A stretch of 17,552 bases of DNA from Clostridiales bacterium UBA4653. Its GTDB lineage: Bacteria; Bacillota; Clostridia; Oscillospirales; CAG-272. Where the stretch lies: positions 1 through 17,552 of the forward strand of contig DHMB01000164.1 in the NCBI GenBank assembly GCA_002405565.1, read 5' to 3'. A program made the translations under genes and the position numbers. Below the pieces are notes generated by a model. It was given only the letters and a program-made list of their open reading frames with translations, was not told the DNA's origin and made no database searches. Shown here piece by piece: positions 5,975-14,145 of this stretch. Positions within the stretch are counted from its first letter, which is position 1, and each line of letters opens with the position of its first letter.

Positions 5975-6003
5975 ATTATATCACATGCTTTGAGGTTTGT
6001 AAA
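5975..6003 (-). promoter_or_regulatory. Promoter of the structured RNA and SHOCT operon
   Basis: On the - strand, TTTACA (5998-6003), a 17-bp spacer and TATAAT (5975-5980), with TGA immediately before the -10 box (extended -10). The expected start near 5968 coincides with the first base of the RNA closing stem. Confidence 0.8.
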
Positions 6004-6045
6004 CATATTTTTGAAAATACAGCATATTTCCTTTCCCGCACACAC

Positions 6046-6073
6046 AAAAAATCCCGCATATGCGGGATTTTTT
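6046..6073. terminator. Terminator after hslO, perfect 28-bp palindrome
   Basis: AAAAAATCCCGCAT joined directly to its reverse complement, centred between 6059 and 6060, with T tracts in both directions. It lies just past the hslO stop (6076) and ends the seven-gene - strand operon. Confidence 0.9.
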
Positions 6074-6075
6074 GC

Positions 6076-6936
6076 TCATTTCTTTATATCTTCTTTCCTG
6101 AATTTATATTTCTTATCGCAGAAACGGCAGCAGACTTCGATCTCGTCCGTATCGGAGAAGAGATCGTCTATATCTTTTTTCGAAAACGACGATATCGCGG
6201 AAAGAATCCTGCCCCTGTCGCAATCGCAACGGTAGCCGGCGGGGATCTCGTCAAAAACGTCGTATTCGATTCCCGCAAAGGCGCGGTCAAGGAGCTGCTC
6301 CTTTGTTACGCCGTCGGCAATGAGATGAGAAACGTTCGTTATAAGCGGGAGATTTTTTTCAATCTTGTCAACAGTCTCCTCCGCCGCATAAGGCAGGAGC
6401 TGAATGAGCACGCCGCCCGCCGCCTTGCAGGATAAATCCGTATCGACGAGAACTCCGAGCGAACAGACCGTCGGTATCTGCTCGCTTTTTGCAAAGAACG
6501 TGCAGATATCATCGCCGATCTCGCCCGTCGTTATTTCAACGGAGCCCGTCTGCATTTCGCCGGAGCCGAGATCTCTGACAACGGAGAGTATCCCCGCGCC
6601 GACAGCGCCGCCGACATCCAATTTCCCGTTTGATTTCAGCGGCAGATCGACGTCGGGGTTCTGAATATAACCCTTGACGTTGCCCTCATAATCCGAAACG
6701 GCAATTATCTTTCCCGCAGGGCCGTCGCCCGAAAAAGTGAGCGTCAGCCTGTCATTTTTCTCTTTTAGCATCGTTCCCATAAGGGACGCCGCCGTCATAA
6801 CTCTGCCGAGAGCCGCAGTCGCTGTCGGAGAGGTGTGTTTCATTTTGACGGCTTCGTTTACGATGTCCGTCGATATGATGATGACGGCTCTCGCCGAGCC
6901 GTCGCTTGTCATCGCGCGGATAATATTGTATTCCAT
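6076..6936 (-). CDS. hslO: Hsp33 family redox-regulated chaperone
   Basis: Cytoplasmic holdase chaperone switched on by oxidation. Its C-terminal zinc centre uses a CxC pair and a CxxC pair, and both are visible: Cys 237/239 (RCDCDRGR) and Cys 270/273 (CRFC). The 286-residue length is normal. The N-terminal body contains the typical YIQNPDVDLPL segment (residues about 90-100) and GDDICTFFAKSEQIPT. It is the last gene of the operon, only 6 bp after the methyltransferase stop. Its ribosome site (AGAAAGAAG) is weak and lies inside the end of that gene, suggesting coupled translation. The palindromic terminator follows 3 bp after its stop. Confidence 0.96.
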   Translation of the reverse strand: MEYNIIRAMTSDGSARAVIIISTDIVNEAVKMKHTSPTATAALGRVMTAASLMGTMLKEKNDRLTLTFSGDGPAGKIIAVSDYEGNVKGYIQNPDVDLPLKSNGKLDVGGAVGAGILSVVRDLGSGEMQTGSVEITTGEIGDDICTFFAKSEQIPTVCSLGVLVDTDLSCKAAGGVLIQLLPYAAEETVDKIEKNLPLITNVSHLIADGVTKEQLLDRAFAGIEYDVFDEIPAGYRCDCDRGRILSAISSFSKKDIDDLFSDTDEIEVCCRFCDKKYKFRKEDIKK

Positions 6937-6942
6937 ATTGTT

Positions 6943-7692
6943 TCACTTCTTTCTGCAAACATAAAAAATTCTTTCGCTTGCCTCTGTGACAGGCGCGCCG
7001 GAAACATCGGAGACCGTCTCGCAGAGCTCAAGCCCCGCTTTTTCGAGGGCATTTTTCAGCGTTCTTTCGCTATACATTCTCTGTCTCTGATATTCGTCCG
7101 TCCTCTGCCACCTCTCGCCATGCTTTTCAAAAAACGTCAGGTAAAAATCGCATATGCTCTTCTCTTTCATATAGTAATTCTGCCACGAAAGGAAAAGTCC
7201 GTCCGTTTCATAGATAAAGGTGTTATCGGCGATGATGTTTTCGTATTTATATTTGCTGTTTACGTCAAAAACAAACACTCCGCCTTCGCAAAGGCTCGCG
7301 GAAACTCTCTCAAAGCAGGAGGAAAGCTCCTCTCTCTTCGTCAGATAGTTTATGCCGTCAAAGCTGCATATCGCCGCTCCGTAGTTTTCGCCACAGTCGA
7401 GCTTTGCCATATCCTGCTCCAGAAGAAGAATTCTTATGTGCTTGTCCGAAGCCTTTTTCAGTGCCGCGGAAAGCATTTCGCAGCTTATGTCAACCCCCGT
7501 CACTTCATAGCCCTTTTCCGCCAGAAGCACGGAAATGCTCCCCGTTCCGCAACCGAGGTCAATCAGTCTTTTCGGCAGGGACGGAGCATATTTTTCAATC
7601 ATTCTTTCATAAAAATCAGCATATGAAACATAGTCGACGTCAGCCATAAGGCTGTCATAATGCCGCGCAAGTATTGAATAGCTGTCCTCCAT
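6943..7692 (-). CDS. Class I SAM-dependent methyltransferase
   Basis: A 249-residue cytoplasmic methyltransferase with the Rossmann-like fold. The AdoMet motif I DLGCGTG is at residues 45-51. It is followed by VTGVDIS (acidic residue binding the ribose), the DMAKL region and the post-II segment AAICSFDGINYL. The N-terminus (SYSILARHYDSLM) resembles the YqeM/UbiE-like group often annotated 'class I SAM-dependent methyltransferase'. The acceptor substrate cannot be read from the sequence. GGGGAG (7697-7702) precedes the ATG by 4 nt. It sits 12 bp after the DUF2344 gene and 6 bp before hslO, so it belongs to the same operon. Confidence 0.88.
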   Translation of the reverse strand: MEDSYSILARHYDSLMADVDYVSYADFYERMIEKYAPSLPKRLIDLGCGTGSISVLLAEKGYEVTGVDISCEMLSAALKKASDKHIRILLLEQDMAKLDCGENYGAAICSFDGINYLTKREELSSCFERVSASLCEGGVFVFDVNSKYKYENIIADNTFIYETDGLFLSWQNYYMKEKSICDFYLTFFEKHGERWQRTDEYQRQRMYSERTLKNALEKAGLELCETVSDVSGAPVTEASERIFYVCRKK

Positions 7693-7704
7693 TTTTCTCC
7701 CCTC

Positions 7705-8373
7705 TTATCTGAAAAGCGTTTCGCCGTCGTCAAAATACACAGCCTTGCGACAGATGAATACCTCGCTCTCCGCAAGCGCAGGCACCTTTTCCGTTATATA
7801 TTTTATCAGAAGATTCGGCCCGACAAACGTCAGCTCCTTGCAGGAGAGCTTTGCCCTCAGCGTCAGCATTCCGTTTTCCGCCTTGCATGAAAGCAGACGC
7901 ATATTCTGCGAAATATTGAAGTCGTACGTGCCGGCTTTGCCCGTTTTTTCAACTATTATCTCGCCCGAGAGAGCCTCTCCGACCTCGCCTTCAAGGTCGG
8001 TCGCCGAAGGCGTTTCAAAGGCAATCTCATAATCCGCCCAGCCGATATCGGAAAACTTGCTCTCCGGCTCGTATGCGGAAAGCGCACGTAGCCCCTCGGG
8101 GAACGATTCGTTGAGCCTCTGGCAGATGACGTCATACGGAACGTCCTCCGTCATCTTGAAATCGATGAATTCGCATTCGCTCGAAACGCCGACGGAAAGC
8201 GGCGGAGAAAACACCGTTTTCGGATGAGGATTGAACCCCTGCGAATATACTATCGGCAGTTTTGAACGCAGAAACACGTTCTGCATTGTGCGGTTCAGGT
8301 CAAGGTGCGATATATACTTCAGCGCACCCGTTTTTGAAAATTCAACTCTTATTTTTTTAACTTCGGACACCAC
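7705..8373 (-). CDS. DUF2344 / TIGR03936-family protein, radical-SAM-linked partner
   Basis: A 222-residue protein starting IRVEFSKTGALKYISHLDLNRTMQ, with the conserved SQGFNPHPK motif and PPLSVGV (all within residues about 8-60). These are hallmarks of the DUF2344 family found next to, or fused to, TIGR03960 radical SAM proteins. No catalytic motif is known to me, and function is undetermined; association with tRNA or ribosome modification is only inferred from context in other genomes. The GTG start at 8373 has GGAGGTGA (8380-8387) 6 nt upstream, placed inside the end of the radical SAM gene. The two reading frames overlap by 25 bp, which strongly suggests coupled, stoichiometric production. 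Confidence 0.88.
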   Translation of the reverse strand: MVSEVKKIRVEFSKTGALKYISHLDLNRTMQNVFLRSKLPIVYSQGFNPHPKTVFSPPLSVGVSSECEFIDFKMTEDVPYDVICQRLNESFPEGLRALSAYEPESKFSDIGWADYEIAFETPSATDLEGEVGEALSGEIIVEKTGKAGTYDFNISQNMRLLSCKAENGMLTLRAKLSCKELTFVGPNLLIKYITEKVPALAESEVFICRKAVYFDDGETLFR

Positions 8374-10196
8374 GATCTCTCACCTCCGAGTTTATTTGCG
8401 CCGCAGCCGGAGCAAGCCTGCTTGCAGTTCGACGTTGTTTTTTCTTCAAAAGCCTTGTGTCTTTCGCGCAGGAAGAATTCCTTCGTCATTCCTATATCGA
8501 TTACGTCCCAGGGAAGAATCTCGTCCTCCGCGCGTTCTCTGTTTGCATAGAAATCGGGGTCGATGCCCGTATCCTCAAAAACGGAAATCCATTTGTCATA
8601 GCTGAAGTATTCCTCCCAGCTGTCCAGCTTCATTCCGCGCCTGTGCGCTTCCATGACAGCCTTGCCGAGACGTCTGTCTCCTCTTGCAAACACCGCCTCA
8701 ATACGGCTGACGGAGGCGTCGTGATAATTATATCTGATTTTTCTGTCCGTTATCTGCTCTTTCAGATACTGCTGCTTGCGGAGAAGCTCGTCAAACGCGC
8801 ATTGCGGCTCCCATTGGAACGCCGTAAAGGGCTTCGGAATAAAGCAGGCGGCGGAAATTGTCACCTGCGGAGCCTTGCGGGGTCTGCCGGGGGTTGCGTA
8901 ATATTCTTCGATAACGTCCTTTGCCAGCTTTGCGATACCGTCAAGGTCTGCGTCGGTTTCGGTCGGCAAGCCCTGCATAAAATACAGCTTGACCTGCGAC
9001 TTTCCGCCCTCAAACGCCACTCTGCACGCTCTGAAAAGGTCTTTTTCCATTACGTTCTTGTTTATAACGTCGCGCAGGCGCTGCGTCCCGGCTTCGGGAG
9101 CAAAGGTCAGAGTGCCCGTGCGGACGGTTGAAATTTTATCCATAAGCTCCTTTGTGAAGCTGTCGACACGGAGCGACGGAAGCGAAAGGGAAATCTTTCT
9201 GTCGTTCGTCCATTCAAGGAGCATATCGGTCAGCTGAGAAATGCAGGAATAGTCGCTTATAGAAAGCGAGGAAAGGGTCATCTCCCCGTAACCGGTGTTG
9301 TCCGCCAGCTTTCTCGCCTGCTCGCAAAGCACCTCCGGCGACTTTTCCCTGACAGGGCGGAACACAGCCCCCGCCTGGCAGAAGCGGCAACCTCTTATAC
9401 AGCCCCTGTAAACCTCAAGGGTGATTCTGTCCTGAACCGTCTGAATGAACGGCACGATGAATTTTTCCGGATACGGCGCCTTGTCCATATCCTCAATTAT
9501 TCTCTTCTGTACCTTTTCCGGTACATCCGGATATTTCGGCTCGAAACGGCTTATGGTTCCGTCGGCGTTGTAATCGACGTCATAGAGCGAGGGAACATAT
9601 ATTCCCTTGATATGCGAGGCTTCTCTCAGAAATTTTTCCTTTGAGTAGCCGGCTTTTTTATGCTCGATATAAAGCTCCGTAAGCTCGATGTTGACTTCTT
9701 CCCCCTCGCCGATTATGAAAAGATCGACAAAGTCCGCAAGGGGCTCGCCGTTATAGGCGCAGGGACCCCCGCAGATGACGAGAGGGTCACTGTCTCCCCT
9801 TTCGCTTGCGAGGAGCTTGACCTTGCCGAGCTCAAGCATATTTACAAGAGTCGTATAGCAAAGCTCGTACTGTATCGAAAAAGCGACCATATCGAATTCG
9901 CAGAGCGGATCGGAGGATTCGAGCGAGCAAAGCGGAATATCATGCTCGCGGAGCTGCTGCTCCATGTCCTCCCAGGGCGCAAAGCACCTCTCGCAGGCGA
10001 TGTTTTCGTGCTTATTGTAGATATCATAAAGTATTCTCATGCCGAGATTCGACATTCCGATCTCGTATATATCGGGAAAGCAAAAAACAATTCTTGCGTC
10101 AAGCCCTTCCTTTTCCTTTACGATCTGTCCCCATTCGCCGCCCGTATATCGCGCGGGCTTCTGAACTTTTTTAAGTATACTCTCAGGAATTTTCAT
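8349..10196 (-). CDS. TIGR03960-type B12-binding/radical SAM protein
   Basis: A 615-residue enzyme with an N-terminal cobalamin-binding-like domain (containing FCFPDIYEIGMSNLG and CGGPCAYNGEPLADFVD) and a radical SAM core. The cluster motif CIRGCRFC gives Cys 266, 270 and 273, the ligands of the [4Fe-4S] cluster that cleaves AdoMet. GEMTLSSLSISDYS and LTFAPEAGTQRLRDVINK follow, as in MiaB/RimO-like and TIGR03960 proteins. The C-terminal tail is cysteine-rich (NCKQACSGCG and SWCPKLKK), which may hold an extra metal site. The reaction and substrate are not established for this family. The start ATG overlaps the addB end by 14 bp and the stop overlaps the DUF2344 gene by 25 bp, so three proteins are translationally linked. 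Confidence 0.9.
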   Translation of the reverse strand: MKIPESILKKVQKPARYTGGEWGQIVKEKEGLDARIVFCFPDIYEIGMSNLGMRILYDIYNKHENIACERCFAPWEDMEQQLREHDIPLCSLESSDPLCEFDMVAFSIQYELCYTTLVNMLELGKVKLLASERGDSDPLVICGGPCAYNGEPLADFVDLFIIGEGEEVNIELTELYIEHKKAGYSKEKFLREASHIKGIYVPSLYDVDYNADGTISRFEPKYPDVPEKVQKRIIEDMDKAPYPEKFIVPFIQTVQDRITLEVYRGCIRGCRFCQAGAVFRPVREKSPEVLCEQARKLADNTGYGEMTLSSLSISDYSCISQLTDMLLEWTNDRKISLSLPSLRVDSFTKELMDKISTVRTGTLTFAPEAGTQRLRDVINKNVMEKDLFRACRVAFEGGKSQVKLYFMQGLPTETDADLDGIAKLAKDVIEEYYATPGRPRKAPQVTISAACFIPKPFTAFQWEPQCAFDELLRKQQYLKEQITDRKIRYNYHDASVSRIEAVFARGDRRLGKAVMEAHRRGMKLDSWEEYFSYDKWISVFEDTGIDPDFYANRERAEDEILPWDVIDIGMTKEFFLRERHKAFEEKTTSNCKQACSGCGANKLGGERSWCPKLKK

Positions 10197-13100
10197 CTTC
10201 CTCTTCCTCGTTACCTTTCGTTTTTATTATTCTGCATATCGGTTTCATGCGGCAGTATTTGCAGGGGTCAACGCCCTTGCAGTCGACAGGGGCTGCCTGT
10301 GCCGCGCCGCTTTTCATCTCTGCGGCGCATTCGAGCACCGTCTGAACGACGCTCTCTTTCAGCTCCTCGATTGCGTCAAGCCCCATTGGCTTTTCAGCGT
10401 ACTTTTTTGACGTCGTCCCGAACGGAAGGAATTCCCCCTTCAGCTCCGGCTCCATCGCGCGGGCAAGGTCAAGCCTGTCATCTCCCATAGCCGTAACAAA
10501 TCCGGAAACCGATTTTTTCTTTTCCTGTGCCGCGCCGAGCTTTATTTTTTCCGAGTCCGTATCAAGGTTGACATAAAGCACGCCCGCGGGCACGGGCTTC
10601 TTCCCGAAGCACCTCTCCCCGTTTTCGCAAAGGGAGAAAAGATATAAAAGCATCTGCATGTCAAGTCCCTTTGAAATATTATTAAAATCAAAGACTTTTG
10701 AGCCGGTTTTATAGTCAATTACGCGCAGATAAAGGTTTCCGTCCTCGGGATTATCGTATGTATCGATTCTGTCCACCCTGCCGAAAAGGCTGACGGCGCT
10801 TTTTCCGTCATCTATTCTGAGTGCCCCGACGTCGCACCCCTCGCCGATCGGAAATTCAAACTTTACGGGTCTGAACTTACTTTCCGAAAATTCGCGGCGT
10901 ATTCTCTGCGCAAATATCTTTGCCTTTTCGCAGAGGTGATCCGTTATGTGACGGAGACGCGGCGAAAGCTCTCCGAGCGGTCTTCCCGTCACGGAGCGGA
11001 TATAGCTCTCCGCGGCAAGCCTTACAGACTTTTCGATTTCCTCCTCCGGACAATCCGGATCGCAGGCGTAACGCGCCGCGGCTTCAAGCGCGGCATGCAT
11101 GAAATTGCCGATGTTGACGGCAGAAAAATCCGCGCTGCCTTCATCCGAAATTCTGAGCTCGTAATCGCAGAAATATTTGAAATGACATTTTATATAGCTT
11201 TCGAGCCTTGAATAGCTTGTTTTCGTCTTTTCCCCGAAAAGCTCTTCCGCCGCGTCGCCGGAAATTCTGCACTCTCCCGCCGAAACCGACGCCTTTGCAT
11301 ATGCAAGTCGCTCCGAATATTCCGGCTTTGACGAAAGATATTCCGCCATCGCGCGGGACGCGCCGTCGTGCTCTGTCAACACATATTCGAGCGCCGCCTC
11401 GGCACTGTATATCCTGTCTGTTTTCGGGATATCGTCAAATTTCAGTTTCGACGCCTTCGGCAACAGCTTTTTCACCTGTCGCAGAGCGGCGGAGCCGTCC
11501 GTTTTTCCGACGGGAGCATATGTTATGAAAAGAATTTCGGAAGGGGCGCACACCGCCTGATAAAAATAATAATTTTCGTCCGAAATGCTCCTTTCAAGCG
11601 TCGATGAAAATTCAATGCCGCGCTTGCGGAGAAGATCCTTCTCGAACTCGGAGATAATTCCCTCATCCGATATTCTTTTCGGAAAGACGCCGTCCGTCGC
11701 GCCGAGAATATAAACGATTTTCACCTTCGGGTGCGTGTTTGCCGCCCCGCCTATGACAACCTCGTCGACAGAGGTGGGTATCGAGCCTATATCCGTTTCC
11801 GAAAACGCGAGCTTCAGAAGTCTCAGAAAGCCTTCCGCGTCCGTATTTTTTTCTCCCGCACTGCCGACGGTCTGGTCAAGAGCGTCCATCAGCGCGCGCC
11901 AGAGCTGGGCAAATTCCTCCGCGCCCTTCGCGTCGCCGACCTTTGCCGCAAGAGCGGCGTCACCCTTCAGCTTTGAAGGGATTTCCATGCTCATCAGAAA
12001 ATCGTAAAGCGCCGTTGCATGATCCTTGACCGTCACGCAGTTTCCGAGGAGCCCCGCAAAAGCAATCAGAGGCTTGCGGACGGTTTCTCTCAGATTGTTC
12101 AGCGTTTCAAGCGTTTCTTCATCGCCATCGCGTATTCTGTCATCATAGCCCCGCAGGGGCGCTGTCCACGCCTCGTCCGACGTGAATTTCTTTCCCTGGA
12201 GCTTCCATTTTATAAGGTAATTTTCGAGCATATCGCACTCATCGCCCGATATTCCCGCGTAGTCTGTTTTTATGTATTCGATTATGTCTCCGAGCCTGAA
12301 CCCTCTTACGACGCAGGCATAGGCGGAATAAATGAATTTGACGATTCCCCTCTCGTCTATGTCCGTCCGATGGGAAACGTAATAAGGTATGCCCGCCTTT
12401 TCAAGCTCCGAATCGATTATTCCGGCATAGCTTTCGGTATCGCGCGCGATAACAGCCATATCGCGGTATCTGTAACCCTTCCGCACCCGCTTTGCAATGT
12501 CGGTTGCAATGGCTTCCGCTTCCTCGTGCCTGTTGCGACATTCCACGATAAAGACTCCGTCGCCGTATGCGTCAGTTTCGCCGTCGCTCTTCCGGAGCAG
12601 AAACAGCCTGTCCGCAAGATATTCAATGCTCTTGTTCTTATATCCGAGCCTGCGGGAAAATTCAAGCGGCTTTGCGATTTCCGTCCCCGCCTCTTTTGCG
12701 ACGGCATGAAGAATCGCGTCTGTTTTCGCAAGCGAAACAAACGCCGTGCTGTCCCTGTCGTCCGCAGGCACATAGCCGAGAGTTATGTATGTATCGCAGG
12801 CGCGGGAAAATATCAGCGAAAGCATGCCGTATTGCTGTTTTGTGAAGCTGATGAAAGAGTCTATGAAAACGTCGCTTCCGTCAAAAAAGTCGCCGCAGAC
12901 CTCGCACGCCTTCGATATCGCCCCGTCCGGCTCCGACCATTTCTTTGCGATTTCTCCGTCATAAGCGGCGAAGATTTTCGCAAGGTCACAGAGCTTCGCG
13001 CGGGTTTTCGGCGTTTCGGAAATATCCTCCGCCGCCTCGGCAAGCTGCTCCGGCGTTATCATGTTTTTATAAAATTCCGACCGCTCCCCCGTCAGCTTTT

Positions 13101-13440
13101 CGACAGTCGAAAGGTCGGAAGGCGAAATTTTGCCGAAGCAGTCAAGCTCGGCTTTTATATCGCGCAGAACGCCGTACATTATGATTTTCTTTGCGCCCGC
13201 TCCGATATAGCTCTGGCAAATGCCGCCCTTTTTGCGGAATATATAGTTTACGAGACGGGAAAACGTGACGACGTCGATATTTTCTCCGCCTTCGAGCTCG
13301 GCGCATTTTCTTTCCGTCGCAACGGCTTCCCTGTCCGGTACGATGATGAAAACACGGCGGCTCTTTGCGGACTCGCTCGCCTTTGCATAAAGCCAGTCGC
13401 TCTTGCCGGATGACGTTCTTCCGTATATGAAGTGAAGCAT
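10183..13440 (-). CDS. addB: ATP-dependent helicase/nuclease subunit AddB
   Basis: Subunit of the AddAB enzyme that resects double-strand DNA ends for RecA loading. The N-terminal Walker A motif is GRTSSGKS (residues 7-14). The C-terminal PD-(D/E)XK nuclease shows GRVDRID (Asp 890), VIDYKTG (Asp 909, Lys 911) and QMLLYL (Gln 929). The iron-sulfur staple typical of AddB is present: Cys 752 (in YIKCHFKYF) and CKYCRMKPIC (Cys 1060, 1063, 1069). Length 1085 is usual. GAAAGGAG (13450-13457) lies 9 nt before the ATG. In most Firmicutes addA follows directly. Here the next gene is a radical SAM gene overlapping by 14 bp, and addA is not in the window. Confidence 0.95.
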   Translation of the reverse strand: MLHFIYGRTSSGKSDWLYAKASESAKSRRVFIIVPDREAVATERKCAELEGGENIDVVTFSRLVNYIFRKKGGICQSYIGAGAKKIIMYGVLRDIKAELDCFGKISPSDLSTVEKLTGERSEFYKNMITPEQLAEAAEDISETPKTRAKLCDLAKIFAAYDGEIAKKWSEPDGAISKACEVCGDFFDGSDVFIDSFISFTKQQYGMLSLIFSRACDTYITLGYVPADDRDSTAFVSLAKTDAILHAVAKEAGTEIAKPLEFSRRLGYKNKSIEYLADRLFLLRKSDGETDAYGDGVFIVECRNRHEEAEAIATDIAKRVRKGYRYRDMAVIARDTESYAGIIDSELEKAGIPYYVSHRTDIDERGIVKFIYSAYACVVRGFRLGDIIEYIKTDYAGISGDECDMLENYLIKWKLQGKKFTSDEAWTAPLRGYDDRIRDGDEETLETLNNLRETVRKPLIAFAGLLGNCVTVKDHATALYDFLMSMEIPSKLKGDAALAAKVGDAKGAEEFAQLWRALMDALDQTVGSAGEKNTDAEGFLRLLKLAFSETDIGSIPTSVDEVVIGGAANTHPKVKIVYILGATDGVFPKRISDEGIISEFEKDLLRKRGIEFSSTLERSISDENYYFYQAVCAPSEILFITYAPVGKTDGSAALRQVKKLLPKASKLKFDDIPKTDRIYSAEAALEYVLTEHDGASRAMAEYLSSKPEYSERLAYAKASVSAGECRISGDAAEELFGEKTKTSYSRLESYIKCHFKYFCDYELRISDEGSADFSAVNIGNFMHAALEAAARYACDPDCPEEEIEKSVRLAAESYIRSVTGRPLGELSPRLRHITDHLCEKAKIFAQRIRREFSESKFRPVKFEFPIGEGCDVGALRIDDGKSAVSLFGRVDRIDTYDNPEDGNLYLRVIDYKTGSKVFDFNNISKGLDMQMLLYLFSLCENGERCFGKKPVPAGVLYVNLDTDSEKIKLGAAQEKKKSVSGFVTAMGDDRLDLARAMEPELKGEFLPFGTTSKKYAEKPMGLDAIEELKESVVQTVLECAAEMKSGAAQAAPVDCKGVDPCKYCRMKPICRIIKTKGNEEEEDENS

Positions 13441-13455
13441 TTTCCCGTTCTCCTT

Positions 13456-14097
13456 TCAGAAAATTTCAACAATTCGTATGTTCTCGCGCGAGGCAAGCGT
13501 CTTGACAAGCGAGAAAACAAAGCTGATATGAATATATATTTTTCCGTCCTTCGGTTTTGACGCGCTGAGGAAGCCGCATTTGAAAATCGAGCCCGAAACA
13601 CACATCAGCGTGCCCTTCTTTTTCAGCTCCTCCGCGTATCCGCCGTCGACATCCTCATAGACTATATAAACCGTGCCGGAAAGGTCGTCAAAGCGCTTTC
13701 TGCAATGCTTTCTTGAAAAAACGGCGATAAGCGCGCCGAGCAGAGAAATCAGAAAAGCCGCCGGCAAAAGCAACAGCGCAAGCACCGCCGCAATGGCAAT
13801 CGTCGCGCCGCTCTGGATGAGCAGGATTATCAGATACGCAATTCTGACAACCGAGGAGGCGAGAAGAAATCTTTTCAGTCCGAAAAATATTTTGGAGCAT
13901 ATATCCGCCGTCGCGGACATATTTATCGCGTTTTTCAGATATCCGACATAGCCCGAATTTCTTTCCGCGTTCGTCCTTCGCAGAAACTCCTTGACAGGCT
14001 CGTTTTTCTTTCCCGTCAGACTTGCAATCCTGCGCTTATAGTATGCGTTTTCCGTTTTGAGTATCGCGTTTTCGATTTTCAGCTTTTCGTAACTCAC
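13456..14097 (-). CDS. Coiled-coil membrane protein of unknown function
   Basis: A 213-residue protein I do not recognise. The GTG start at 14097 is supported by GGAGGGG (14106-14112). Residues about 5-28 form a short coiled coil (IENAILKTENAYYKRRIASL). A basic linker and a soluble segment with KEFLRRTNAERNSGYVGYL follow. Two strongly hydrophobic segments at about 77-97 and 100-128 form a membrane hairpin. The C-terminal domain (about 140-213) looks like an alpha/beta fold (GTVYIVYEDVD, GKIYIHISFVFS, ENIRIVEIF). It sits 48 bp after the QueG-like gene and 15 bp before addB, within the operon. The alanine/leucine-rich membrane part gives no functional clue. Confidence 0.7.
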   Translation of the reverse strand: MSYEKLKIENAILKTENAYYKRRIASLTGKKNEPVKEFLRRTNAERNSGYVGYLKNAINMSATADICSKIFFGLKRFLLASSVVRIAYLIILLIQSGATIAIAAVLALLLLPAAFLISLLGALIAVFSRKHCRKRFDDLSGTVYIVYEDVDGGYAEELKKKGTLMCVSGSIFKCGFLSASKPKDGKIYIHISFVFSLVKTLASRENIRIVEIF

Positions 14098-14145
14098 GTT
14101 CAGTCCCCCTCCTTCCGTGCGTATTCTTTGCAGGCAGCTCCCGTT

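Noticed and set aside
6835..7626. 263-codon + strand open frame opposite the methyltransferase and hslO
   Set aside because: Shadow of the methyltransferase, whose DLGCGTG motif is unambiguous.
9660..10490. 276-codon + strand open frame across the radical SAM and addB junction
   Set aside because: It is antisense to two well-supported genes, with an arginine/serine-rich composition typical of a shadow frame.
12019..13413. Long open frame (464 codons) on the + strand inside addB
   Set aside because: It is an antisense shadow of addB. The addB frame has clear nuclease, Walker A and iron-sulfur motifs; the + strand translation shows no recognisable domain and no good ribosome site.
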